Shown here one piece after another: positions 1 to 9,151 of a DNA stretch of 64,000 bases. Each line of letters opens with the position of its first letter. The first letter of the stretch is position 1. The position numbers and the translations under genes are program-made. Source of the DNA: Actinokineospora iranica (GTDB lineage Bacteria; Actinomycetota; Actinomycetes; Mycobacteriales; Pseudonocardiaceae). The notes beneath the pieces are model-generated. The model saw nothing but the letters and a program-made list of their open reading frames with translations, had not been told where the DNA came from and ran no database searches. Location: the NCBI RefSeq assembly GCF_900101685.1, contig NZ_FMZZ01000008.1, positions 1-64,000 on the forward strand, given 5' to 3'.

Positions 1-95
1 GCGAGGGGCGGCCTGCGAGGGGCGGCCTGCGAGGGGCGGCCTGCGAGGGGCGGCCTGCGAGGGGCGGCCTGCGAGGGGCGGCCTGCGAGGGGCGG
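1..95. repeat. 14-bp tandem repeat, six full copies plus a partial
   Basis: The unit GCGAGGGGCGGCCT is repeated perfectly from base 1 to 84, followed by a partial seventh copy. The left edge of the window cuts the array, so the true copy number is unknown. The period is not a multiple of three, so a coding role in one fixed frame is unlikely. Confidence 0.95.
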
Positions 96-169
96 TGCCG
101 GGGGCTGGGCGCGGGGATCGGGCGGTCTTGCCCGGCCTTCGGACGTGCGGGTTGCTAGCGTTGCCGTCG

Positions 170-1939
170 ATGACTTCGCGGACTCGAACGCCGCTGGGCC
201 GCTCGGCGGCCATGGTGGGCGACACCGATCCTGTGCCTGTTCCCGGTGAGCGGATCGGGTGGGGCGAGGCGCCGCTCCGCGTCCGTGCCGCGCTCGGGTT
301 CGCCGTGGTGGGCGCTGTGCTGCAGAGCGCGGGACCGGTCGTCGGGCTGGTGGACGGCTCGCCGCCGCGGGGGTTTGGCGCGGTGCCGCTGTTGGTGGTG
401 CTCGCGCTGCTGCCCCCGTTGTGCGCGGTGGTTCTCACCGTGGCCGGGCGGGCGGTCACGGCCGCTGGGGTGCTCGTCGGGGCGGCGTTGCTCGCGCCAG
501 GGCGGGCGCTGGTCGACGCGCAGTTCCTCGCCGAGCCACTGGTCGCCTCGCGGCCCGAGATCATGGTTCCCACCAGCCTCGCGCCGCTCACCGCTGGCGG
601 CGGGCTGTGGCTGCTGCTCGGCGGGCACCTCGCCGTCGCCGTCGCCGGGCTGCTCGCGGTGGGGCGGGCGGGGGCTCCGCTCGGGACCGCCTACGCCGCC
701 GAGTTCGACGACCACTCCGACGACCGCTCCGCCCGCGCCCGCGGGATCTCGCTGTTCTTCGCCCTGGTCGCGGGCAGCGGCGCCGCCGTCGGGCTGCTGC
801 TCGCGCCGTTCGTCTCCGCCGACGCGTTCGTGCTCGCGGGCGACGTCATCGAAAGCCCCGCCCCCGCCCGCTACGGACTGCTGGCGCTCGCCGTCGCCAC
901 GGCGGCCGCCGCGGTGTTCGCCGCCGGGTCCGACCGGCCCGCCGTCGCCCGCGGCGTGCTGACCGGCGTGGCGCTGGCCGTGCTGGCGGTCACCGGGCCG
1001 CAGATCGCCGCGGGCCTGGTGGTCGACCGGCTCAGCCCCGCTCCCGGGCCGTACTTCGCGGCCCTGGGCATAGCCGCCGTGACCGCCGCGGTCTGGCTGC
1101 TCGGCCGCGACGCGCCCGAACCCGAGCAGCGCGAGGTGAGCCTGGAGTCCGGTCGGGTGCACCGGGTCGCCGGGGTGCTCGGCCTCCTGGCGGGCGCGGC
1201 GGCGCTCGGCGCGGCCTTCGGCGACCAGCTCGTGGTCGCCGCGGGCATCGAAGCGCCGGTCGCCTACTCGAACCGGCTGTTCGTCCCGGCCGGGCTGCTC
1301 GTGCTCGGCCTTTCCGCCGCCCTGCTCGTCCCGCGCGCCGCGCCCGCTGTGCGGCCTGCGTTCACCGTCGCCCTCGCCGCCGTGCCTCTCGCGGCCGCGG
1401 CCGCGCTCGACGGCGCGTTCACCGCCACCGGGGTAAGCGACGACGTCCGGGTCGGGCCGGGGGTGTGGTCCGCGGGCGTCGCGCTCGCGTTCGCCGTCGC
1501 CGCCGCCGTGGCGGGCGGGATCGCGGGCGGCGCCGAACGCGACGACGTCGACCTCACCGAGCGCCGGGTCGACCTGACGCTCGCCGGTCCGCTGGCCGCG
1601 GCCGCCCTGTTCGCCGTCGGTGCCTTCGGCCTTCCCGCGGTCAAGGCGCCCGCCCTGGTCCCGCCGGGCATCTGGGCCGAGTTCCGGCTGGCTTCCTGGG
1701 GTCTGCTGCTCGCGGTCCTGGTCGTGCTTGCCGTCACCGTGATAGCCCCGGCGTCCCGGCCCACCCGCGCGGCCGCGCTGCTGCTCGGCGCGGCCGGGCT
1801 CGTCGGCGTGCGGGTGCTGGAGTTCCCGCTGACCGCGGCCCGCGCCGAGCAGTCGGCGCCCGGCCCCGGCCTGTGGCTGTCGCTGGCCTGCCTGGCGGCC
1901 CTGGTCGTCGGCGCCGCGACCGCGGTGGCGCGCCGGTGA
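170..1939 (+). CDS. polytopic integral membrane protein of unknown function
   Basis: I do not recognise the family. The protein is about 590 residues and almost wholly hydrophobic, with a dozen or more Ala/Leu/Val/Gly-rich segments separated by short charged loops, so it should sit in the cytoplasmic membrane. Two acidic loops stand out: one around EFDDHSDDRSARARG, the other around GGAERDDVDLTERR. The start is uncertain. The frame is open back to base 95, but ATG at 170 or ATG at 212 are better choices because the region before them runs into the tandem repeat; neither has a strong ribosome binding site. Its stop overlaps the GTG start of the next gene (GTGA at 1936-1939), so the two are probably co-translated. 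Confidence 0.7.
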   Translation: MTSRTRTPLGRSAAMVGDTDPVPVPGERIGWGEAPLRVRAALGFAVVGAVLQSAGPVVGLVDGSPPRGFGAVPLLVVLALLPPLCAVVLTVAGRAVTAAGVLVGAALLAPGRALVDAQFLAEPLVASRPEIMVPTSLAPLTAGGGLWLLLGGHLAVAVAGLLAVGRAGAPLGTAYAAEFDDHSDDRSARARGISLFFALVAGSGAAVGLLLAPFVSADAFVLAGDVIESPAPARYGLLALAVATAAAAVFAAGSDRPAVARGVLTGVALAVLAVTGPQIAAGLVVDRLSPAPGPYFAALGIAAVTAAVWLLGRDAPEPEQREVSLESGRVHRVAGVLGLLAGAAALGAAFGDQLVVAAGIEAPVAYSNRLFVPAGLLVLGLSAALLVPRAAPAVRPAFTVALAAVPLAAAAALDGAFTATGVSDDVRVGPGVWSAGVALAFAVAAAVAGGIAGGAERDDVDLTERRVDLTLAGPLAAAALFAVGAFGLPAVKAPALVPPGIWAEFRLASWGLLLAVLVVLAVTVIAPASRPTRAAALLLGAAGLVGVRVLEFPLTAARAEQSAPGPGLWLSLACLAALVVGAATAVARR

Positions 1940-2235
1940 GGCGCGTGCGGATCGTCCTCGCCGAACTCGGGCCGGGGGAGCGCGCCCAGGCCGTCGCGCG
2001 CGACCTGCGCGACGCGGGTGCCGAGGTCATCTACACCGGCAGGCTCACCGGCCCCGCGCACGTCGTGGGCACCGCGCTGCAGGAGGACGCCGACGCGATC
2101 GCCGTCGACGAGCAGCGGGAAGCGGTCGCGTCGCTGCTGTCCGAACAGGACGCCCCCGACGTCGAGGTCCTCGGGTTCGACACCGTCCTGGACTGGGCGA
2201 GCGAGGCCGGGCGTGAGGCCCGCCACGGGCGGTGA
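1936..2235 (+). CDS. B12-binding-domain-like small protein lacking the cobalamin His motif
   Basis: This 99-residue protein follows the fold pattern of the C-terminal cobalamin-binding domain of methylmalonyl-CoA mutase. An N-terminal strand RVRIVLAELGPGERA is followed by a helix ARDLRDAGAEVIYTGR and the stretch ALQEDADAIAV. In true B12 binders the first loop carries DxHxxG, whose His coordinates cobalt. Here that loop reads ELGPGE and no His is present, so cobalamin binding by the usual base-off/His-on mode is unlikely. It starts with GTG overlapping the stop of the membrane protein and lies about 120 bp before sucC. A link to succinyl-CoA/methylmalonyl-CoA metabolism is suggested only by position and fold. 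Confidence 0.75.
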   Translation: MRRVRIVLAELGPGERAQAVARDLRDAGAEVIYTGRLTGPAHVVGTALQEDADAIAVDEQREAVASLLSEQDAPDVEVLGFDTVLDWASEAGREARHGR

Positions 2236-2357
2236 GCGAACTCACCACCTGCCGTGATGGACCTCACCGGGTGCGAAGTGTCAACCCCATTCCCACGTCG
2301 CTAGGGTTCCCACCGTCCGACAGCAGCGCGTCGACACCGTAGTCAGGAGACTGTCGA

Positions 2358-3527
2358 GTGGACCTGTACGAGTACCAGGCGAAGGACCTCTTCGCCGCCC
2401 ACGGGGTCCCGGTCCTGCCGGGCGACGTGGCAAGCACCCCCGAGGAAGCCCGCGCGATCGCGGAGAAGCTCGGGCAGACCGTCGTCATCAAGTCGCAGGT
2501 CAAGACCGGCGGCCGCGGCAAGGCGGGCGGCGTGAAGCTCGCCGACGACCCGGCCGACGCCCAGGTCAAGGCCGAAGCGATCCTCGGGCTGGACATCAAG
2601 GGGCACATCACCCGCAAGGTGCTGGTGACCGTGGCGTCCGACATCGCCGAGGAGTACTACTTCTCCTTCCTGCTCGACCGGGCCAACCGGACCTTCCTCG
2701 CCATGGCCTCGGCCGAGGGCGGCATGGAGATCGAGCAGCTGGCCGTGGAGCGCCCCGAGGCGCTGGCCAAGGTCCCCGTGGACGCGATCGAGGGCGTCGA
2801 CCTGGCCAAGGCCCGCGACATCGTGGCCCAGGCGAAGATCCCGGCCCCGGTGGCCGAGCAGGCCGCCGAGGTCATCGTCAAGCTGTGGGACGCCTTCGTG
2901 CAGGAAGACGCCACGCTGGTCGAGGTGAACCCGCTGGTCCGCGACCCGCAGGACAAGATCATCGCCCTCGACGGCAAGGTCACCCTGGACGAGAACGCGT
3001 CCTTCCGCCACCCGGCGCACGCCGACCTGGTGGACACCGAGGCCGAGGACCCGCTGGAGGCCGCGGCCAAGGCCAAGGACCTCAACTACGTCAAGCTCGA
3101 CGGCGAGGTCGGCATCATCGGCAACGGCGCGGGCCTGGTCATGTCCACCCTGGACGTGGTGGCCTACGCGGGCGAGAAGCACAACGGCGTGAAGCCCGCG
3201 AACTTCCTCGACATCGGCGGCGGCGCGTCCGCCGAGGTGATGGCCAACGGCCTGCACATCATCCTGAACGACCCGGACGTCAAGTCCGTGTTCGTCAACG
3301 TCTTCGGCGGCATCACTGCCTGCGACGCGGTCGCCAACGGCATCGTCGCGGCGCTGGCCATCCTGGGCGACGAGGCCACCAAGCCGCTCGTCGTGCGCTT
3401 GGACGGCAACAACGTCGACGAGGGTCGGCGCATTCTGGCCGAGGCCAACCACCCGCTGGTTACCGTGGTCGACACTATGGACAACGCTGCCGACAAGGCC
3501 GCCGAGCTCGCGGCCGCGGGGGTCTGA
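2358..3527 (+). CDS. sucC: succinyl-CoA synthetase (ADP-forming) subunit beta
   Basis: Beta subunit of succinyl-CoA ligase, the TCA-cycle enzyme that couples succinyl-CoA cleavage to nucleoside triphosphate synthesis in a complex with SucD. The 389-residue protein has the usual length. The start [19 protein letters not shown] is diagnostic. The ATP-grasp nucleotide-binding stretch [12 protein letters not shown] lies near residue 50, and the conserved [20 protein letters not shown] and [11 protein letters not shown] motifs follow in the CoA-ligase domain. The GTG start at 2358 has an AGGAG ribosome binding site around 2344. sucD begins 2 bp after the stop, so both subunits come from one message. 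Confidence 0.98.
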   Translation: MDLYEYQAKDLFAAHGVPVLPGDVASTPEEARAIAEKLGQTVVIKSQVKTGGRGKAGGVKLADDPADAQVKAEAILGLDIKGHITRKVLVTVASDIAEEYYFSFLLDRANRTFLAMASAEGGMEIEQLAVERPEALAKVPVDAIEGVDLAKARDIVAQAKIPAPVAEQAAEVIVKLWDAFVQEDATLVEVNPLVRDPQDKIIALDGKVTLDENASFRHPAHADLVDTEAEDPLEAAAKAKDLNYVKLDGEVGIIGNGAGLVMSTLDVVAYAGEKHNGVKPANFLDIGGGASAEVMANGLHIILNDPDVKSVFVNVFGGITACDAVANGIVAALAILGDEATKPLVVRLDGNNVDEGRRILAEANHPLVTVVDTMDNAADKAAELAAAGV

Positions 3528-3529
3528 CA

Positions 3530-4417
3530 ATGGCTATCTTCCTGACCAGCCAGAGCAAGGTCATCGTGCAGGGCATGACCGGCTCCGAGGGCACCAAGCA
3601 CACCGGCCGGATGCTCAAGTCCGGCACCAACATCGTCGGTGGGGTGAACCCGCGCAAGGCGGGCACCAAGGTCGAGATCGAGGGCGTCTCGCTGCCGGTC
3701 TTCGCGACCGTCGCCGAGGCGATCGAGGCCACCGGCGCGGACGTGACGGTGATCTTCGTGCCGCCGAAGTTCGCCAAGGACGCGGTGATCGAGGCGATCG
3801 ACGCCGAGATCGAGCTGGCCGTGGTGATCACCGAGGGCATCCCGGTGCACGACAGCGCCTACTTCTGGGCGCACGCCGTCGCGAAGGGCAACAAGACCCG
3901 GATCATCGGCCCGAACTGCCCCGGCCTGATCAGCCCCGGACAGTCGAACGCGGGCATCATCCCCGCCGACATCACCGGCCCCGGCAAGATCGGCCTGGTG
4001 TCGAAGTCCGGCACGCTGACCTACCAGATGATGTACGAGCTGCGCGACATCGGCTTCTCGTCCGCGGTCGGCATCGGCGGCGACCCGATCATCGGCACCA
4101 CCCACATCGACGCGCTCGCCGCGTTCGAGGCGGACCCGGAGACCGAGCTGATCGTGATGATCGGCGAGATCGGCGGCGACGCCGAGGAGCGGGCCGCGGC
4201 CTACATCAAGGAGAACGTCACCAAGCCGGTCGTCGGCTACGTGGCGGGCTTCACCGCCCCCGAGGGCAAGACCATGGGCCACGCAGGCGCCATCGTCTCC
4301 GGCTCGGCGGGCACCGCGCAGGCCAAGAAGGAGGCCCTTGAGGCCGCCGGGGTCAAGGTCGGCAAGACGCCGTCGGAGACCGCCGCGCTGGCGCGCGAGC
4401 TGTTCCAGGCGCGCTAA
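3530..4417 (+). CDS. sucD: succinyl-CoA synthetase subunit alpha
   Basis: Alpha subunit that binds CoA and carries the phospho-histidine intermediate. The 295-residue product starts at ATG 3530, directly after sucC. The N-terminal Rossmann-type CoA-binding domain shows [11 protein letters not shown] and GGVNPRKAG. The catalytic His sits in [10 protein letters not shown] near residue 251. [17 protein letters not shown] and [10 protein letters not shown] are further family signatures. Nothing is missing or unusual. The gene is followed by a run of short tandem repeats rather than a clear terminator. Confidence 0.98.
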   Translation: MAIFLTSQSKVIVQGMTGSEGTKHTGRMLKSGTNIVGGVNPRKAGTKVEIEGVSLPVFATVAEAIEATGADVTVIFVPPKFAKDAVIEAIDAEIELAVVITEGIPVHDSAYFWAHAVAKGNKTRIIGPNCPGLISPGQSNAGIIPADITGPGKIGLVSKSGTLTYQMMYELRDIGFSSAVGIGGDPIIGTTHIDALAAFEADPETELIVMIGEIGGDAEERAAAYIKENVTKPVVGYVAGFTAPEGKTMGHAGAIVSGSAGTAQAKKEALEAAGVKVGKTPSETAALARELFQAR

Positions 4418-4493
4418 GGCGTCCGGAAGGCGTCCCGGAGGCATCCTGAAGGGCATCCTGGAAGGCATCCTGGAAGGCATCCTGGAAGGCATT
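4417..4493. repeat. 12-bp tandem repeat 3' of sucD
   Basis: Three exact copies of GGCATCCTGGAA occupy 4452-4487. They are preceded by diverged copies (AAGGCGTCCGG, AGGCGTCCCGG, AGGCATCCTGA) that begin at the sucD stop codon. The pattern looks like an expanding minisatellite in the sucD 3' untranslated region. No open frame of interest crosses it. Confidence 0.85.
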
Positions 4494-4683
4494 GTGATGA
4501 CACTGAGGCGATGACGCTGAGGTGTTAGGACCACACGGTGGGGCCGGCGCTGGTAGCGTCCGGCCCCACGGTCGTTTTCCCGATCGGGGGGAACCGACGC
4601 AGGCCTGCGGACGTCGCACGGCCGAGCGGGGCCGGCGTTCTCGTTGGCTCTGATAGTTCTTTTGTCGCTGAGGAGAGCACGCG

Positions 4684-5352
4684 ATGACCTACCCAGGCGG
4701 TGCACCGGGCGGATACCCGGGCCCAGGACCGCAGCAGCCACCCCAGGGCTTCGGCCCGCCGCCGACCGCAGGCGGTGGCGGCAAGCTCGGCTTGGCGCAG
4801 ATCCTGCACCTTGCCGTCGCGGGCCTCGGCACGCTGAACCTGTTCCTCGGTTTCGCCCCGCTCGCCATCGAGCGCAGCTTCTACGAGAGTTTCACCGGTT
4901 GGGTGCCCGGCCTGCTGTTCGTCGGCGGCCTGTTCGCGCTTCCCGCGATTCTGCCCGGTGAGAAGAAGGTCGGCATCGCCTCGGCAGCGGTGACGCTCGG
5001 CGTGACGCTGGCGTTCCTGTTCACCGTCTTCGCCGCCGACGGTGAGTTGAAGGCTGGCGGGATCATGGTGCTGATCTTCGGCATCCTGCAGGCCGTCGCC
5101 GCGGTCGCCGCGTTCCTGTTCGAGGCGGGCATCGTCAAGCCGCCGCAGCCGGGGGCGCAGCAGCACGGCCACTTCGGCCAGCCGGGCGGGTACAACCCGC
5201 AGTCGAGCCAGTTCCCGCAGCCGCAGTACGGGCAGCCGCAGCCGCCGCCGCAGTCGGGCCAGCAGACCACCTTCGCCCCGCAGCAGGGCCAGTTCGGCCA
5301 GCAGCCGCCGGGGACCCCGCCGGGCGGGTACCCGCAGCAGCCGCAGGGCTGA
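4684..5352 (+). CDS. DUF5336-type membrane protein, Rv0954-like (34-kDa antigen family)
   Basis: The 222-residue protein has a Gly/Pro-rich cytoplasmic N-terminus (MTYPGGAPGGYPGPGPQQ), four hydrophobic membrane segments between about residues 35 and 150, and a long Gln/Pro/Gly-rich C-terminal tail. This is the architecture of the mycobacterial 34-kDa antigen family. The position between sucD and a PerM-like gene matches Rv0952-Rv0954-Rv0955 of M. tuberculosis. Rv0954 has been linked to the cell-division complex, so an envelope or division role is a reasonable inference, not something the sequence proves. The ATG has GAGGAG about 8 bp upstream. A strong terminator follows. Confidence 0.88.
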   Translation: MTYPGGAPGGYPGPGPQQPPQGFGPPPTAGGGGKLGLAQILHLAVAGLGTLNLFLGFAPLAIERSFYESFTGWVPGLLFVGGLFALPAILPGEKKVGIASAAVTLGVTLAFLFTVFAADGELKAGGIMVLIFGILQAVAAVAAFLFEAGIVKPPQPGAQQHGHFGQPGGYNPQSSQFPQPQYGQPQPPPQSGQQTTFAPQQGQFGQQPPGTPPGGYPQQPQG

Positions 5353-5366
5353 GCGAAGGATTTTCC

Positions 5367-5406
5367 CCGAGGGGGGCGGCACTCGGTGCCGCCCCCCTCG
5401 GTTTTT
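5367..5406 (+). terminator. strong intrinsic terminator
   Basis: A perfect 16-bp stem (5367-5382 with 5386-5401), closed by a TCG triloop and followed by TTTTT at 5402-5406. It lies 14 bp after the stop of the Rv0954-like gene and should separate it from the PerM-like gene. Confidence 0.93.
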
Positions 5407-5481
5407 GTCCATTGTGGTCGCTTCACCGGATCGGGCGGGCGGCGGCGTGCCGCGCCCGATCAGCGCTAACCGAATGTCAGA

Positions 5482-6843
5482 GTGGGTGACATGCGCGCTG
5501 CCCGAACGGAGGTCGACCGGACTTTCCCCCGGTCACTGTGGGCCAAAGTGCTCGCGGTAGTCGCGATCGGCCCCCTGCTCGCCGTCTACGCGGCGGTGGC
5601 CGCCCTGCTGGCGTTGGTCACCGCTGTCGCCGCCGAGGCGCACTTCTCCACCGCGGGGGTCCTCGCCGCCGCCATGCCCGGCTGGCTCGCCGCGTACCAG
5701 GTGCCGGTCGGGATCGGGGGCCGCTCTCTCGGCGCGCTGCCGATGCTGCCGACGGTCCTGGTGCTGCTGCTGGTCTGGCGCACGGCGGGGAGCGCGGCCG
5801 ACCGGCTCGACGTCGTCGGCCCCCGGGAAGCGGGCCGGGTGGTCGCCGCCGTGGTCGGCGCGCACGCGGTGGTGGGGCTGGGGCTGGCGTTGCTGTGCTC
5901 GGGCGGCGCGATCGACGTCGATCCGCTGGCCGGTCTGTACTACCCGGCGCTGTTAGCGGGTCTTGCCGCTTCTGTCGGCGTGCTGCCGCGCTCGGGCGCG
6001 GCCGAGTGGGTGGCGCTGCGGGTCGACCGGCTCGCGTTGCGCGGGCTGTGGGCGGGGCTGCTGGCGGTCGTGGCGCTGCTCGCGGTCGGCGCGGGTGTGC
6101 TGACCCTGGCGTTGGCCGCCTCGTTCGGCACTATCCGCGATCTGTTCGATGTGGACGACACCGGTAGCGCTGTCGGGATGCTCTTGCTGTCCGCGGGCTA
6201 CCTGCCGAACGCGATCATCGCGGCTACCGGGTTCGCGGCAGGCCCCGGATTCGGCATGGGCGGGCTGTCCATCGGGCCGCTGGGCTTCACCGGCGGATCG
6301 GTCCCCGCGCTGCCGCTGCTGGGGGCGCTGCCCGCCGACCACGCGCTGTGGTGGCTGCTGCTGCTCGCCCTGCCCGCTGGTGTGGGCGCGCTGGTCGGCT
6401 GGGTGCTGCGCGCGGTGGACGACTCGCCGCGGTCGCGGCTGCGGGCCGTCGCGGTGGCCTCGGTGGTGGTCGCGCTGGTGTTCGCGGTCCTGGGCGGGAG
6501 CGCGGGCGGCCCGCTCGGCGGCGGGCCGTTCGACCCGCTCGACCTGCGGGCGGCGTGGCTGTCGGTGGCGCTGGCGGTGTGGGTGGGCGTGCCCGGCGGA
6601 ATCGTGGCGTGGCTTACCGGGCCGAGGGAGCACGAGGCTATAGAGCCGGACAGCTTTGACTCGGACGGTTTCGACTCGGACAGCTCCGCCGCCGACAGCG
6701 TTGACCTGGACGATCTTGACCGGGACGACCCCGACTTCGGCGACGACCCGGCCGACGTTGATCCACATGATGATCCACTCGCCGATCCACAAGCCGCCGA
6801 GACCCCGGACGAGCCCGAGGGCGAACCGGGATCGGGGCGCTGA
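5482..6843 (+). CDS. perM: DUF6350-type integral membrane protein, PerM (Rv0955)-like
   Basis: A 453-residue polytopic membrane protein with about nine hydrophobic segments up to residue 385. It occupies the same place as M. tuberculosis PerM (Rv0955), between the Rv0954-like gene and purN. PerM is known there to support cell division by stabilising FtsB; the same job here is inferred from family and synteny. The C-terminal about 65 residues form a highly acidic cytoplasmic tail with repeats such as DSFDSDGFDSDSS, then DDLDRDDPDFGDDPADVDPHDDP. The start is GTG 5482 or ATG 5491; neither is strongly favoured. It probably leads into purNH. Confidence 0.85.
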   Translation: MGDMRAARTEVDRTFPRSLWAKVLAVVAIGPLLAVYAAVAALLALVTAVAAEAHFSTAGVLAAAMPGWLAAYQVPVGIGGRSLGALPMLPTVLVLLLVWRTAGSAADRLDVVGPREAGRVVAAVVGAHAVVGLGLALLCSGGAIDVDPLAGLYYPALLAGLAASVGVLPRSGAAEWVALRVDRLALRGLWAGLLAVVALLAVGAGVLTLALAASFGTIRDLFDVDDTGSAVGMLLLSAGYLPNAIIAATGFAAGPGFGMGGLSIGPLGFTGGSVPALPLLGALPADHALWWLLLLALPAGVGALVGWVLRAVDDSPRSRLRAVAVASVVVALVFAVLGGSAGGPLGGGPFDPLDLRAAWLSVALAVWVGVPGGIVAWLTGPREHEAIEPDSFDSDGFDSDSSAADSVDLDDLDRDDPDFGDDPADVDPHDDPLADPQAAETPDEPEGEPGSGR

Positions 6844-6907
6844 GCAAGATCAACTCGGCACGCCTTACGCTGGGCCTATCCCGTTCCGGTTGCCGCAGGA
6901 GTCCACG

Positions 6908-7537
6908 CTGAGCGCCCAGTACCCGCCCGCCACGCCTGCCAGGATCGTCGTCCTGGTGTCCGGGTCGGGCACCCTGCTGCAAGCCCTCCTCGACGAGGCG
7001 GCCCGCCCGGCTTTCCCAGCCGCGATCGTGGCCGTCGGCGCCGACCGCACCGGCATCGAGGGCCTCGCCCGCGCCGAACGCGCCAACCTGCCCGCGTTCG
7101 CCGTCCGCGTCGGCGACCACCCCGACCGCGCGGCCTGGGACAAGGCGCTCACCGACGCCGTCGCGGCCTACACCCCCGACCTGGTGGTCTCGGCCGGGTT
7201 CATGAAGATCCTCGGCCCGGCCTTCCTCGACCGCTTCGGCGGCCGGGTGATCAACACCCATCCCGCGCTGCTGCCGTCGTTCCCCGGCGCGCACGCGGTC
7301 CGCGAAGCCCTCGCCTACGGCGTCCGCGTGACCGGCAGCACGGTTCACCTGGTCGACGGCGGCGTCGACACCGGCCCGATCATCGCCCAGGAGCCCGTCG
7401 AGGTGGCTCCCGGCGACGACGAGGCGGGCCTGCACGAACGAATCAAGGCGGTGGAGCGGCGGCTCCTGGTCGACGTGGTCACCAGGATGGCGCGCGAGGG
7501 CTACACCGTGGACGGACGAAAGGTGAGCATCCCGTGA
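6908..7537 (+). CDS. purN: phosphoribosylglycinamide formyltransferase (GART)
   Basis: Transfers a formyl group from 10-formyl-THF to GAR in step three of de novo purine synthesis. The folate/GAR-binding signature [17 protein letters not shown] lies at the N-terminus, and [28 protein letters not shown] and [15 protein letters not shown] supply the catalytic Asn-His-Asp set. The start is unusual: no ATG or GTG lies at the right distance. CTG 6908 follows AGGAG (6897-6901) at 6-bp spacing and gives 209 residues starting [21 protein letters not shown] 6890 is the alternative. The stop overlaps the purH GTG start (GTGA). Confidence 0.93.
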   Translation: MSAQYPPATPARIVVLVSGSGTLLQALLDEAARPAFPAAIVAVGADRTGIEGLARAERANLPAFAVRVGDHPDRAAWDKALTDAVAAYTPDLVVSAGFMKILGPAFLDRFGGRVINTHPALLPSFPGAHAVREALAYGVRVTGSTVHLVDGGVDTGPIIAQEPVEVAPGDDEAGLHERIKAVERRLLVDVVTRMAREGYTVDGRKVSIP

Positions 7538-9105
7538 CGGAATCTGCCCAGCGGCGGCCCATCCGCCGCGCGCTGATCGGCGTGTCGGACAAGGCCGGAC
7601 TCCTGGAGCTGGCGACCGGCCTGCACGCCGCCGGGGTGGAGATCGTCTCCACCGGCGGCACCGCGAAGACCCTCGCCGACGCGGGCGTGCCGGTCACCCC
7701 GGTCGAGGAGGTCACCGGCTTCCCCGAGTCGTTCGGCGGCCGGGTCAAGACGCTGCACCCGCGCGTGCACGCCGGTCTGCTCGCCGACATGCGCGACCCC
7801 GCGCACGTCGCGCAGCTCGACCAGCTCGACATCACGCCGTTCGACCTGCTCGTGGTCAACCTGTACCCGTTCGTGAAGACCGTCGCCTCCGGCGCGTCGC
7901 CGGACGAGTGCGTCGAGCAGATCGACATCGGCGGCCCGGCGATGGTGCGCGCGGCGGCGAAGAACCACGCCAACGTCGCCGTCGTTGTCGACCCCGCGCG
8001 CTACGAGTGGGTCTTGGCCGAGATCGCCGCGGGTGGTTTCACCCTCGCTGACCGGCAGGCTCTTGCCGCTGCCGCGTATCGGCACACGGCGTCTTACGAC
8101 GTGGCGGTAGCGTCGTGGATCGGCAACGTCTTGGCCCCCGACGACGAGGGCTCCGGCTTCCCCGGCTGGGTCGGCGCGACCTGGGAGCGCCGCGACGTGC
8201 TGCGCTACGGCGAGAACCCGCACCAGCGCGCCGCCCTCTACGTCCAGGGCGACGGCTCGTCCGGCCTGGCCACGGCGACTCAGCTGCACGGCAAAGAGAT
8301 GTCCTACAACAACTACGTCGACGCCGACGCCGCCTGGCGTGCCGCCCACGACCACGCCGCGCCCTGCGTCGCGATCATCAAGCACGCCAACCCGTGCGGC
8401 ATCGCGGTGTCCGAGGTGGACATCGCCGAGGCGCACCGCAACGCGCACGCGTCCGACCCGCTGAGCGCCTTCGGCGGCGTGATCGCGGCGAACCGCGAGG
8501 TCAGCGTGGCCATGGCCGAGCAGGTCGCGGAGATCTTCACCGAGGTCATCGTCGCCCCGGCCTACGCCGACGGCGCGGTCGAGGTGCTGACCAGGAAGAA
8601 GAACGTGCGCATCCTCGTCGCGGAGCCCCCGCGCCGGGGCGGCGCCGAGATCCGCCCGGTGTCCGGCGGCCTGCTCATGCAGACCGTCGACACCATCGAG
8701 GCCGAGGGCGACGACCCGGCCAAGTGGACCCTGGCGACCGGGACCGCCGTCGACGAGGCCACCCTCGCCGACCTGGCGTTCGCCTGGCGGGCCTGCCGCG
8801 CGGTGAAGTCCAACGCGATCCTGCTCGCCCGCGGCGGCGCGACCGTGGGCGCGGGCATGGGCCAGGTCAACCGCGTCGACGCCGCCCGCCTGGCGGTGTC
8901 CCGCGCGGGCGACCGGGCCAACGGCTCCGTCGCCGCGTCCGACGCCTTCTTCCCGTTCCCGGACGGCCTGGAGGTCCTGCTCAAGGCGGGCGTCCGCGCG
9001 GTCGTCCAGCCCGGTGGGTCCGTGCGGGACGCCGAGGTCATCGCCGCGGCGGAAGCGGCGGGCGTCCCCGTCTACCTCACCGGCACCCGCCACTTCGCGC
9101 ACTAG
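7534..9105 (+). CDS. purH: bifunctional AICAR transformylase / IMP cyclohydrolase
   Basis: Carries out the last two steps of IMP synthesis. The 523-residue protein has the expected two domains. An N-terminal MGS-like IMP cyclohydrolase half carries [15 protein letters not shown]-type motifs and [16 protein letters not shown]. The C-terminal AICAR formyltransferase half includes [13 protein letters not shown] and the catalytic KHANPCGIA loop. The C-terminus [10 protein letters not shown] is typical. It starts with GTG overlapping the purN stop, so purN and purH are translationally coupled. A hairpin follows at 9114-9144. Confidence 0.98.
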   Translation: MTESAQRRPIRRALIGVSDKAGLLELATGLHAAGVEIVSTGGTAKTLADAGVPVTPVEEVTGFPESFGGRVKTLHPRVHAGLLADMRDPAHVAQLDQLDITPFDLLVVNLYPFVKTVASGASPDECVEQIDIGGPAMVRAAAKNHANVAVVVDPARYEWVLAEIAAGGFTLADRQALAAAAYRHTASYDVAVASWIGNVLAPDDEGSGFPGWVGATWERRDVLRYGENPHQRAALYVQGDGSSGLATATQLHGKEMSYNNYVDADAAWRAAHDHAAPCVAIIKHANPCGIAVSEVDIAEAHRNAHASDPLSAFGGVIAANREVSVAMAEQVAEIFTEVIVAPAYADGAVEVLTRKKNVRILVAEPPRRGGAEIRPVSGGLLMQTVDTIEAEGDDPAKWTLATGTAVDEATLADLAFAWRACRAVKSNAILLARGGATVGAGMGQVNRVDAARLAVSRAGDRANGSVAASDAFFPFPDGLEVLLKAGVRAVVQPGGSVRDAEVIAAAEAAGVPVYLTGTRHFAH

Positions 9106-9113
9106 ACCACGCT

Positions 9114-9144
9114 GACGGCGCCCTTCCACCGGAAGGGCGCCGTC
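9114..9144. terminator. bidirectional hairpin between convergent genes
   Basis: A perfect 14-bp inverted repeat (9114-9127 with 9131-9144) with a 3-nt loop, just after purH and just before the stop of the leftward small secreted protein. No T-run follows on either side, which is common for actinomycete terminators. Confidence 0.8.
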
Positions 9145-9151
9145 GCCGCGC

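Noticed and set aside
1-95. CRISPR-like array
   Set aside because: Units are directly adjacent with no spacers, so it is a simple tandem repeat.
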